Source: Vibrio quintilis (GTDB taxonomy: Bacteria; Pseudomonadota; Gammaproteobacteria; Enterobacterales; Vibrionaceae). Taken from it: a stretch of 64,000 bases of DNA. Both the position numbers and the translations under genes were made by a program. The notes under the pieces are model-generated. The model did not search any database and was not told the origin of the DNA. It saw nothing but the letters and a program-made list of their open reading frames with translations. The DNA lies in NCBI RefSeq assembly GCF_024529975.1, contig NZ_AP024897.1, positions 3,410,001 through 3,474,000 of the forward strand. Reading direction: 5' to 3'. Of this stretch, positions 56,227 to 64,000 are shown one piece after another. Each line of letters starts with the position of its first letter. Position 1 is the stretch's first letter.

Positions 56227-56734
56227 TTTAATACGAATCTCTCTGTTGTTCGCTCACCAGGCGATCTATTCCTATGCCATCAGTCTCTACCAGTTCTCAA
56301 CTAAGTGTACTGAGATATATCATAAACCTTAGATATTGAGGTACATTAGTGGCTTTTCAAGGCAATACATTGATATTGAGGCCATAGTTTAAATAATTTC
56401 ACATTATGTACAAAACTCAACAAGATACAAATTTATGTTTTACAAACTATGAGCCCAAAAATCATCAGTTTCAATCAACAATTTTAATTACAACAATATA
56501 AATTCTTCAGTTCAAAACCCTTAAAACATAGTATGTTACATTCGATTTCATCGTCATCGAACATCGTTGGATAACCTGTAGTAAATAAACACTCACAAAA
56601 TATATACTCATAGATTGATATCAATTTAATGCGGCAAAAAATGGCCGGTTATTCAATCAATAAGTCCGATACAAACACACATAAAAAAACCAGACGCTAA
56701 ACGTCTGGTTTTTTCAGAAAACAATAAACGATTA
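56227..56734. other. lpxC-secA intergenic region
   Basis: About 500 bp, AT-rich, carrying the lpxC terminator (56683-56714) and the secA promoter region. E. coli has the secretion-stall gene secM here. I checked minus-strand starts and found only frames under 20 codons. GATATTGAGG occurs twice, at about 56332 and 56372, without evident role. Confidence 0.6.
56683..56714 (-). terminator. Terminator of lpxC
   Basis: AAAAAACCAGACG and CGTCTGGTTTTTT pair around a short loop, 20 bp after the lpxC stop on the minus strand. Confidence 0.92.
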
Positions 56735-57652
56735 TCAGGCAAAGACCATGTTTGGCTCTGCAAATGCAACCGGAGAACCTGCTTCTTCAGCATAAGTGGT
56801 CCATTCCCAGGCATCCTGATTCAAAAGCAATGCCCGCAAAAGTTGGTTGTTCAGCTGATGACCCGATTTGTATGCTCTGAACTCACCAATCAAAGCATGA
56901 CCACACATATATAGATCACCTATTGCATCCAGTACTTTATGCGTCACAAATTCGTTTGAGAAGCGCAGGCCATCTTTATTTAAGATTCGATAATCATCCA
57001 AAACAATTGCACAATCAAATCCACCACCCAGACAAAGTTTTTGCGATTGCAAATACTCAATATCATGCATAAAACCAAAGGTTCTGGCACGGGAAATATC
57101 TTTTACAAATGACTGAGAGGAAAAATCAAAACGTAAATGTTGCTCAGTAGATTCAATAGCCGGGTGATTGAAGTCAATTTCAAAGTCCATCCGAAAACCA
57201 TGATATGGCACTAACTCAGCCCATTTATCACCGTCTTCAAACCGAACAGGCTTTTTGATACGAATAAATTTTTTAGGTGAATTCTGAATTTCAATCCCTG
57301 CTTGCTGAAGAAGGAACACAAATGGGCTTGCACTCCCGTCCATAATTGGAATCTCAGGGGCATCTACTTCAACAATAATGTTGTCAATCCCCATACCAGC
57401 AAGAGCAGCAGTTAAATGTTCTACCGTTGAAATTCGCACACCATCATCATTGACTAAAGCAGTACACAACATTGTGTCCCGGACATTCTCTGGCCTGGCC
57501 GGGAAATCCACAGGCGGATTCAGATCCGTACGACGATAAATAATACCGGTATTTACGGCAGCTGGACGAAGAGTAAGCGTTACTTTACGTCCCGAGTGAA
57601 GCCCTACCCCGGTTGTTTTAACGATTTCTTTCAGAGTACGTTGTCTGATCAT
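56735..57652 (-). CDS. lpxC: UDP-3-O-acyl-N-acetylglucosamine deacetylase LpxC
   Basis: Zinc enzyme for the committed step of lipid A synthesis. Zinc ligands are H79 in [12 protein letters not shown], and H238 and D242 in [12 protein letters not shown], the same numbers as E. coli. GVGLHSG near the N-terminus and the C-terminal [21 protein letters not shown] are typical. 305 residues is the usual length. It closes the division cluster after ftsZ, as in E. coli. Confidence 0.98.
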   Translation of the reverse strand: MIRQRTLKEIVKTTGVGLHSGRKVTLTLRPAAVNTGIIYRRTDLNPPVDFPARPENVRDTMLCTALVNDDGVRISTVEHLTAALAGMGIDNIIVEVDAPEIPIMDGSASPFVFLLQQAGIEIQNSPKKFIRIKKPVRFEDGDKWAELVPYHGFRMDFEIDFNHPAIESTEQHLRFDFSSQSFVKDISRARTFGFMHDIEYLQSQKLCLGGGFDCAIVLDDYRILNKDGLRFSNEFVTHKVLDAIGDLYMCGHALIGEFRAYKSGHQLNNQLLRALLLNQDAWEWTTYAEEAGSPVAFAEPNMVFA

Positions 57653-57749
57653 CTGCCTGCCTCAATATCAGTACTACAAAATATGACCGATTCATAAATC
57701 GGTCACACATTCTATCATCAATGATCACATCTTCAAACTTCGATGTAAA

Positions 57750-58958
57750 TCAATCAGCCTGACGACGCAAAAAAGCAGGAATATCCAAATAACCGCTTTC
57801 TTTCTCTTTAGGCGCGGTATTCTGACCACCACCCTGAGTTTTTGCCTGCGAAGGCTGAGGTTTTGTCTCAACATTCCCTTGCAAGTTCGATGCCACCTTC
57901 TTCTCTTCCGAAGCGGCAACTGGTGCTGTAACCGGGGCTTGAGGCGCTTTTTGAGGTGGGTTTGCTTTCCCACCAGCAACCAACGTGATATCCGGTTTTT
58001 TCTCATTGCCAATTCCTGTAGCAACAACTGTAACCCGGATTTCATCGGCCATATCAGGGTCAAGCGAAGTACCTATCACAACTGTTGCATTATCAGAAGC
58101 AAACGCTTTGACCGTGTTACCAACCGTCTCAAACTCATCTAAACGCATATCAAGACCAGCGGTGATATTGACTAGCACCCCTCGGGCACCTGCAAGATCG
58201 ATATCTTCCAAAAGAGGGCTGGAGATCGCCATCTCAGCAGCTTCTTCTGCGCGATCATCGCCACTGGCAACACCACTTCCCATCATCGCGTGGCCCATTT
58301 CAGACATGACAGTTCTCACGTCAGCAAAGTCCACATTGATCATCCCTGGCCGGGTAATCAGTTCAGCAATGCCCTGAACTGCATTTTTTAACACATCATT
58401 TGCATTTGCAAATGCTTCTAAAAGCGTTATACCCCGCCCCAGAACTTTGAGCAATTTCTCATTAGGAATCGTAATCAAAGAATCGACATGCTTTGACAAT
58501 TCTTCTATTCCCTGCTCTGCAAACGCCAACCGCTTTTTGCCTTCAAAGCTGAATGGCTTAGTCACTACAGCAACGGTAAGTATGCCCAACTCTTTTGCTA
58601 CTTCAGCAATGACAGGTGCACCACCAGTTCCTGTTCCGCCACCCATTCCGGCCGCTATGAACACCATATCGGCGCCAACAAGTGACTCTTTAATTTTTTC
58701 TTTATCTTCGAGAGCTGCATCACGTCCTACTTGAGGATTTGCACCAGCACCCAAACCTTTTGTGATATCACCACCAATTTGGATTACGGTACTGACACTT
58801 GTCTTACGAAGTGCTTGAGCATCTGTGTTCACACTGATGAATTCCACACCTTCGATGGATTCACGCACCATGTGTTCTACGGCATTACCACCACCGCCAC
58901 CAACCCCAACGACTTTAATTACAGCATCGTCAGACATTTCCATCATCGGTTCAAACAT
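57750..58958 (-). CDS. ftsZ: Cell division protein FtsZ
   Basis: Tubulin-like GTPase that forms the division ring. The nucleotide-binding domain has [12 protein letters not shown], the tubulin signature GGGTGTG (residues 106-112) and T7-loop region [12 protein letters not shown]. After residue 320 comes a variable proline/alanine/glutamine-rich linker, then the conserved tail [11 protein letters not shown] that binds FtsA and ZipA. 402 residues. It follows ftsA by 30 bp. Confidence 0.99.
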   Translation of the reverse strand: MFEPMMEMSDDAVIKVVGVGGGGGNAVEHMVRESIEGVEFISVNTDAQALRKTSVSTVIQIGGDITKGLGAGANPQVGRDAALEDKEKIKESLVGADMVFIAAGMGGGTGTGGAPVIAEVAKELGILTVAVVTKPFSFEGKKRLAFAEQGIEELSKHVDSLITIPNEKLLKVLGRGITLLEAFANANDVLKNAVQGIAELITRPGMINVDFADVRTVMSEMGHAMMGSGVASGDDRAEEAAEMAISSPLLEDIDLAGARGVLVNITAGLDMRLDEFETVGNTVKAFASDNATVVIGTSLDPDMADEIRVTVVATGIGNEKKPDITLVAGGKANPPQKAPQAPVTAPVAASEEKKVASNLQGNVETKPQPSQAKTQGGGQNTAPKEKESGYLDIPAFLRRQAD

Positions 58959-58988
58959 GTGTTATCTCCGTTTTTCCTGCAACTCAGG

Positions 58989-60251
58989 TTAAAACTCTTT
59001 TTGTATCCAGTTACGCAAGCGTCCAATCAAACCAGACATAGACTGACGCTTTGGCTCATTGTAGTCTGTCTCATCAATAATCTGACTATCTTTTGCATAA
59101 TGAAGTAAACCAACAGCCGTCGCATGGTACGGCTCTTTAACATAATCAGTAAGTCCACTGACCTCGAAAGGTTTCCCGACCCTGACTTGATTTCGAAACA
59201 CGCGCTCCGCACATTCAACTACACCTTCAATTTGTGCGGCACCTCCAGTCAGAACTACTCCGGCAGCCAAATGATGTTTTACACCTTCCATTCTGAGCTT
59301 TTCCTGAACTGAGTCTATTGTTTGATGAACAAGCCCCATTAATTCAGTGTAGCGAGGCTCTATAACTTCAGACAAGGTTTGTCGTTGTAAACTTCGGGAA
59401 GGACGTCCCCCAACACTGGGAACATTCACAGTATCGTCCTTACTTACCAGTTCACTCAAAGCACAACCATACTTCACTTTAATTTCTTCGGCATCACTTA
59501 CAGGCGTCCCAAACGCAAACGCGATATCATTCGTCACCGCATTACCTGCATAGGAGAACACTTCTGTATGTCGTAAAGCTCCACCTGTCCAAATTGCAAT
59601 ATCCATTGTGCCAGCGCCAATATCAACGACGCAAACACCGAGTTCTCGTTCATCTTCAGTAATTACAGCATTACTCGCAGCTAAACCAGAATAAACTAAC
59701 TGTTCAACTTTTAAACCACATCTTTCAACCGCTTTAATAATATTTCGTGCCATATCATTATGGCACGAAATGATGTGCACACTAACTTCCATACGTACAC
59801 CTGATAAGCCTAGCGGATTTTTTATACCTTCCTGGTAATCAATTGTAAATTCTTGAGGAATGACATGAAGAATTCGCTGTTCATCACTTATTTTTATTGA
59901 CTTTGCGGTATGAATGGCCTGATCCATGTCGTCCTGTGAGACTTCCTCATCAGAAATAGTCCCCATACCTTTTTCTATGCGGCTGGCAATATGTTTTCCT
60001 GAAATAGAAAGAAATACATTGTTAATCTGGCATTCAGCCATCAACTCAGCTTGATCTATTGCCCGCTGAACAGACTTTACAACTGACTCTAAATCGTTGA
60101 CACCACCTTTGTCCATGCCTCTGGAAAGGCTCGTACCGGCTCCGATTATATTAATCTGGCCATCAGGCAATACCTCTCCAACCAAAGCTGAGACACAAGC
60201 CGTGCCAACATCAAGACCTACAATTATGTTGTCATCGGTCATTTTTGTCAT
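58989..60251 (-). CDS. ftsA: Cell division protein FtsA
   Basis: Actin-like protein that tethers FtsZ to the inner membrane. The ATPase-fold motifs VGLDVGTACVSALVG, VVDIGAGTMDIAIW and VVLTGGAAQIEG are present, and the C-terminal amphipathic helix SGLIGRLRNWIQKEF is the membrane anchor. The start at ATG 60251 overlaps the ftsQ 3' end by 20 bp; ATG 60242 is also possible and neither has a strong ribosome site, suggesting coupling to ftsQ. Confidence 0.98.
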   Translation of the reverse strand: MTKMTDDNIIVGLDVGTACVSALVGEVLPDGQINIIGAGTSLSRGMDKGGVNDLESVVKSVQRAIDQAELMAECQINNVFLSISGKHIASRIEKGMGTISDEEVSQDDMDQAIHTAKSIKISDEQRILHVIPQEFTIDYQEGIKNPLGLSGVRMEVSVHIISCHNDMARNIIKAVERCGLKVEQLVYSGLAASNAVITEDERELGVCVVDIGAGTMDIAIWTGGALRHTEVFSYAGNAVTNDIAFAFGTPVSDAEEIKVKYGCALSELVSKDDTVNVPSVGGRPSRSLQRQTLSEVIEPRYTELMGLVHQTIDSVQEKLRMEGVKHHLAAGVVLTGGAAQIEGVVECAERVFRNQVRVGKPFEVSGLTDYVKEPYHATAVGLLHYAKDSQIIDETDYNEPKRQSMSGLIGRLRNWIQKEF

Positions 60252-61023
60252 TTGTACTATTTTGTCCTAAATCTTGCTGAGGAAACCATCCCACAGCAGC
60301 ACCAGTATCATACCTGAGGTCAATATAACTTATCTTGTCAACATCCTGGCCAAGATACTGATAAAGCATAAAAAAACGCTTAATTCTTTCTGAGATGGAT
60401 TCTTTACCCAACTCCAGCCGAATGCCATTATCCAGTATAACTTGCCAGGCTCGCCGTTCATTCAGAACAAGAGAAGAAATATTTAATCCGACTTTGTTAA
60501 ATAACGGATTATACTCTCGCCACATATTGAGAACTTCAGAACCTGAATCTTCCGGGCCATATAGCCGGGCATATTCACCATGCACAAGCCCCGGGTCACC
60601 ATTAAAAACAATACCATGCGTATCAATTAAGGCTTGTCCGTTCCATATTGCCTGAACCTGATGTTCAGTCAAAAAAACCTTAATCGTATTCGGCCACTGC
60701 TTTCGGATGGATGCATGTGAAACCCATGGAATTTCCTGAACGCACGCTTGTAATTCATCCACATCCTGAGACATAAAAGTCCCAATATGCTCTAACCTGG
60801 CAAAAGCGTGCTGAACATCTTGTGCTGTAACATATTCCAAGTCCCCCTGTAATATAATTTTAGACAGAGGCAACCGATTATCATCCCACATCCAGCTTAA
60901 TGTGGCATATAGCAACACACATACAACAGTAAAAACAAAAAATAAAAAAACACAGCCACTGGCATGTTGTTTTATCCATGATGTTTCTGATTGCTGATGA
61001 CCATCCTCTAAAACTAATTTCAT
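60232..61023 (-). CDS. ftsQ: Cell division protein FtsQ
   Basis: Bitopic inner-membrane division protein linking early and late divisome parts. A short cytoplasmic tail is followed by one membrane helix (about residues 22-44), then a POTRA domain (LPLSKIILQGDLEYVTAQDVQHAF) and the C-terminal beta domain. 263 residues. There is a 180-bp gap to murC with no ddlB, which separates the two genes in E. coli. Confidence 0.96.
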   Translation of the reverse strand: MKLVLEDGHQQSETSWIKQHASGCVFLFFVFTVVCVLLYATLSWMWDDNRLPLSKIILQGDLEYVTAQDVQHAFARLEHIGTFMSQDVDELQACVQEIPWVSHASIRKQWPNTIKVFLTEHQVQAIWNGQALIDTHGIVFNGDPGLVHGEYARLYGPEDSGSEVLNMWREYNPLFNKVGLNISSLVLNERRAWQVILDNGIRLELGKESISERIKRFFMLYQYLGQDVDKISYIDLRYDTGAAVGWFPQQDLGQNSTNDKNDR

Positions 61024-61202
61024 TCAGATCACTTTTATGCCACCAACAAAATAACACTTATGTTTGCAATAATAATCACGGCAAAAGCACTTACTTTAAC
61101 TTTCGGATTATACTGAGCTCCGAAAAAGTATCAAACAAAGAACTTCAGAAATTTATATTTGATGCCAACTTACTCAATATCGTGCTAATTTTTCACAACC
61201 AG

Positions 61203-62666
61203 CTATTCCATTAGTTTCATTTTTTCTATCTGAAGCTCCAACGCTGCGAGTTGCTTTGCCACTCTGCCAATATCACCAGCCCCCTGAGTCAGGAGCAGGT
61301 CACCATCTTGTAATACATTTGCCAGAACAGAGGGTAAAACCTGACTGTCAGAAACAAAAATCGGATCCAGTTTCCCCCGGCTTCTGATCGTTCTGCACAA
61401 AGAACGGCCATCTGCCCCTGCAATGGGCTTTTCTCCTGCCGCGTATACATCCAGCATAATCAATACATCAACTTTCTCTAATGTATTCACAAAGTCATCA
61501 TATAAATCTCTGGTCCGGCTGTAACGATGCGGTTGAAAAATCATCACGAGCCTTTTTTCCGGCCAGCCGTTCCTTGCGGCCTGAATCGTTACGCTGACTT
61601 CCGTCGGATGATGGCCATAATCATCGACCAGCATCACTTGCCCATTGCCGGTTTCAAACTCACCCAGATCATCAAAACGCCGTCCGGTTCCCTGAGTATT
61701 TTCCATTGCCCGGAGAATCACATCATCCTGTATTTCATCTTCTGTTGCGACAGCAATTGCTGCAGCTGCATTCAAAGCATTATGGCGACCAGGAATATTC
61801 AAAGTAATAGGTAATGAATTCTCACCTTTACGGGTAATTGTAAATTTACCCTGCTGTCCTATTTGAGCATAGTCCTCTATTTGCACATCTGCATCTGTGG
61901 AAAAACCATAGGTAATCACTTGCCGGCTGATTTGAGGAATTAACTCCCGGATAACCGGGTCATCAATACATAAAATAGCCTGGCCATAGAACGGAAGTTT
62001 ATGAATGAAATCGATAAACGTCTGTTTCAGGGAATCGAAGTTACCCTGATAGGTATCCATATGATCCGCTTCAATATTTGTAACAATACTTACCATAGGT
62101 TGCAGATGAAGGAATGATGCATCACTCTCATCAGCTTCCGCAATCAAAATCCGGCTTGAACCCAGCCGGGCATTGGTGCCGGCGCTTTTCACCAAACCGC
62201 CATTCACAAAAGTCGGATCCAGGCCTGCCTCAAAATAAATCTGCGTCACTAATGCAGTTGTGGTGGTCTTACCATGCGTGCCTGCGACTGCAATCCCATG
62301 CCGGAAACGCATGAGTTCTGCCAGCATCTCCGCCCTTCTGACGACCGGAATTCGCTTTTCTTTAGCTTCCAGTATTTCAGGATTATCTTTATCAATAGCA
62401 GTAGAAACGACGACAACACTTGCCTGAGCAACATTTTCCGGCAAGTGCCCGATAAAAATTTCGGCTCCTTTTGCCCGTAATCTTTTTGTGACCGGATTCT
62501 CTGCAATATCTGAGCCAGTTACACGATAGCCTTCATTCAACAAAACTTCTGCAATGCCACTCATACCCGCACCGCCGATTCCAACGAAATGGATACTCTT
62601 AACTCTGCGCATTTCAGGAATAATTGCCCGAAGTTGTGTTAAATCAGGTGTATGTTTAATTGTCAT
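61203..62666 (-). CDS. murC: UDP-N-acetylmuramate--L-alanine ligase
   Basis: Adds L-alanine to UDP-MurNAc, the first peptide step of murein precursor synthesis. The N-terminal UDP-binding domain has [17 protein letters not shown], the ATP-binding loop GTHGKTTT is at residues 129-136, and the C-terminal domain has [11 protein letters not shown] and FQPHRYSRT. 487 residues is normal. It lies 13 bp after murG on the same strand. Confidence 0.98.
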   Translation of the reverse strand: MTIKHTPDLTQLRAIIPEMRRVKSIHFVGIGGAGMSGIAEVLLNEGYRVTGSDIAENPVTKRLRAKGAEIFIGHLPENVAQASVVVVSTAIDKDNPEILEAKEKRIPVVRRAEMLAELMRFRHGIAVAGTHGKTTTTALVTQIYFEAGLDPTFVNGGLVKSAGTNARLGSSRILIAEADESDASFLHLQPMVSIVTNIEADHMDTYQGNFDSLKQTFIDFIHKLPFYGQAILCIDDPVIRELIPQISRQVITYGFSTDADVQIEDYAQIGQQGKFTITRKGENSLPITLNIPGRHNALNAAAAIAVATEDEIQDDVILRAMENTQGTGRRFDDLGEFETGNGQVMLVDDYGHHPTEVSVTIQAARNGWPEKRLVMIFQPHRYSRTRDLYDDFVNTLEKVDVLIMLDVYAAGEKPIAGADGRSLCRTIRSRGKLDPIFVSDSQVLPSVLANVLQDGDLLLTQGAGDIGRVAKQLAALELQIEKMKLME

Positions 62667-62679
62667 TATTGATAATCCA

Positions 62680-63750
62680 CTACTCTGTTAAAGCAATAAT
62701 TGCATCAGCAACGATTTTATCTGCGTCATTCTTCGCCAAATCACGGGCTTTTATCGCCATATTGACCAACTGTTCTCTTTTCAGAGCAGCAATTGCATCC
62801 GCCATTTTCCGGGGAGACAAGTCGGGTTGCTCGATCATTTTAGCTGCACCATGCTGAATAAGATGTTCCGCATTTAATGCCTGCTGCCTGTCTTTATGCA
62901 TAAATGGAACAAATATCGCGGCAACCCCGGCGGATGAAATTTCTGAAACCGTCAAAGCGCCCGAGCGGCATACAACGATATCGGCCCACTGATAAATTTC
63001 AGCCACATCATCGATGAACTCAGTCACTTTAACCTGAGAAACACCTTGTTGCTCATATAAAGTTTCAACTTCCGCTTGCTGTCCTTTTCCTGCCTGATGG
63101 CAAATGTCAAACGCTTCTTCCAGCAAAGCAACCGATTGTGGCAGGGTTTGATTTAAAATCCGAGCCCCCTGGCTTCCGCCCATCACAAGAATACGAATGG
63201 CTCCCTGACGATCTTTCATTCGCTCCTGAGGCGACGCCAGTTCAATCACATCCCGTCTGACGGGGTTACCGACGACCTCAGCATGTTCAAAAGCACCGGG
63301 GAATGCCTGAAAGACCCGCTTTGCAATTTTAGAAAGCCACCGGTTCGTGAGCCCGGCCACCGCATTTTGCTCGTGTAACACCACAGGAATACCAAGTGAC
63401 CATGCTGCAACACCACCGGGACCACTCACGTATCCGCCCATGCCTAAAACAACATCAGGCTGAAAACGCTTCATATGCCGGCGAGCCTGAATGATTGCCT
63501 GAATAATCTGGAATGGTGCCTTCACTAAACGCAGAAGGCTTTGTCCTCTCAATCCTTTTATCTGAATAAAATCAATCCCAATCTGATGGCGGGGAACTAA
63601 ATCAGCTTCCATCCGATCGGCAGTGCCAAGCCAGCGGATCTCCCACCCTTGTTGCTGCAACACTTTTGCAACCGCCAGTCCGGGAAAAACATGTCCTCCG
63701 GTACCACCGGCCATCACCATGAGCCGTTTATTTTTTGTCTTCATTTTCAT
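62680..63750 (-). CDS. murG: Lipid II synthase MurG
   Basis: Transfers GlcNAc to lipid I on the inner leaflet, giving lipid II. The GT-B glycosyltransferase has the G-loop [13 protein letters not shown] (residues 14-26), [23 protein letters not shown], the UDP-binding VMGGSQGA and [12 protein letters not shown]. The ATG at 63750 (or 63744) gives about 356 residues and overlaps the ftsW 3' end; no strong ribosome site, so it is probably translationally coupled. A longer frame to 63819 would read through ftsW. Confidence 0.97.
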   Translation of the reverse strand: MKMKTKNKRLMVMAGGTGGHVFPGLAVAKVLQQQGWEIRWLGTADRMEADLVPRHQIGIDFIQIKGLRGQSLLRLVKAPFQIIQAIIQARRHMKRFQPDVVLGMGGYVSGPGGVAAWSLGIPVVLHEQNAVAGLTNRWLSKIAKRVFQAFPGAFEHAEVVGNPVRRDVIELASPQERMKDRQGAIRILVMGGSQGARILNQTLPQSVALLEEAFDICHQAGKGQQAEVETLYEQQGVSQVKVTEFIDDVAEIYQWADIVVCRSGALTVSEISSAGVAAIFVPFMHKDRQQALNAEHLIQHGAAKMIEQPDLSPRKMADAIAALKREQLVNMAIKARDLAKNDADKIVADAIIALTE

Positions 63751-64000
63751 ATACAGTGTCTGTCTGACATAAAGCCAGTCTGCGTTCAAAATCAATTCGC
63801 AATAAAATGGAAACAGCAACAGACATAATAATCAGACTGGAGCCGCCATAACTAATCAGGGGAAGAGTCAAACCTTTTGTCGGCACAATACCAGCGGCAG
63901 CACCGACATTCACCAGTGTTTGAAAAGCGAACCAAATCCCAATCCCAAATGCGAGGTAACCACCAAATTGCTGCTCACTCTGAAATGCTTGTTTCCCAAT
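63728..64000 (-). CDS. ftsW: Lipid II polymerase FtsW (partial, C-terminal end)
   Basis: The last 90 residues of the SEDS-family glycosyltransferase of the divisome. The visible part holds [44 protein letters not shown], the conserved SEDS segment, then a final helix and a charged tail ending YENEDKK. The 5' part lies beyond base 64000. It overlaps murG by about 23 bp. Confidence 0.96.
   Translation of the reverse strand: MGKQAFQSEQQFGGYLAFGIGIWFAFQTLVNVGAAAGIVPTKGLTLPLISYGGSSLIIMSVAVSILLRIDFERRLALCQTDTVYENEDKK

Noticed and set aside
56614..56625. TTGATATCAA as an FNR site before secA
   Set aside because: The two half sites have no 4-bp spacer, so it is a simple palindrome and not an FNR box.

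Overview
The window is a piece of a Vibrionaceae main chromosome, most likely Vibrio. Gene content and order (nupC-deo, tatD/yaaA, ung, nfo, grcA, thrABC, arcA/arcB, two gltBD pairs, mtnN-cbiB-btuF, carAB, dapB, secA, lpxC, ftsZAQ, murC, murG, ftsW) follow the arrangement I know from chromosome 1 of Vibrio cholerae. Protein matches to that genus are recalled, not computed. Most of the window is conserved core. I see no CRISPR array, tRNA, rRNA, prophage or integron.

1-8.3 kb is a nucleoside block: deoD (cut by the window edge), deoC and the CNT transporter nupC on the minus strand, then a divergent four-gene BMP-family ABC importer that probably takes up nucleosides. deoA and deoB are not between deoC and deoD. 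8.3-15.8 kb holds a TatD-family hydrolase, yaaA, an alanine/glycine:sodium symporter, a DUF3545 protein, a hemerythrin-domain protein, ung, a possible 37-residue small protein behind a 16-bp tandem repeat, nfo, and grcA with two FNR boxes. 15.8-17.25 kb is an intact IS4-family element inserted in the loop of the bidirectional terminator shared by grcA and thrC.

17.3-28 kb holds the attenuated thrLABC operon, an RraA-like protein, a DUF3293 protein, arcA and arcB facing each other, and a YhcC-like radical SAM protein. 28.4-40.7 kb holds two complete, divergent glutamate synthase operons in tandem. 40.8-46.8 kb holds mtnN, cbiB, btuF, a TRIC-type membrane protein, a LysR regulator whose 3' end overlaps a TSUP permease, and an unrecognised three-helix membrane protein. 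47-64 kb is carAB, dapB, mutT, secA, lpxC and the division/cell-wall genes ftsZ, ftsA, ftsQ, murC, murG and ftsW (partial), all on the minus strand.

The least ordinary signal is a dispersed repeat family with TATACCCAA-type ends: two full copies of about 266 bp at 8006-8271 and 51846-52112 in opposite orientation, plus an end fragment and a probable end-to-end remnant. The full copies share short identical blocks in the same order but carry unrelated internal stems that are each perfectly paired, as expected if folding is what selection keeps. Small-gene starts, promoters and protein-binding sites were judged by eye only.
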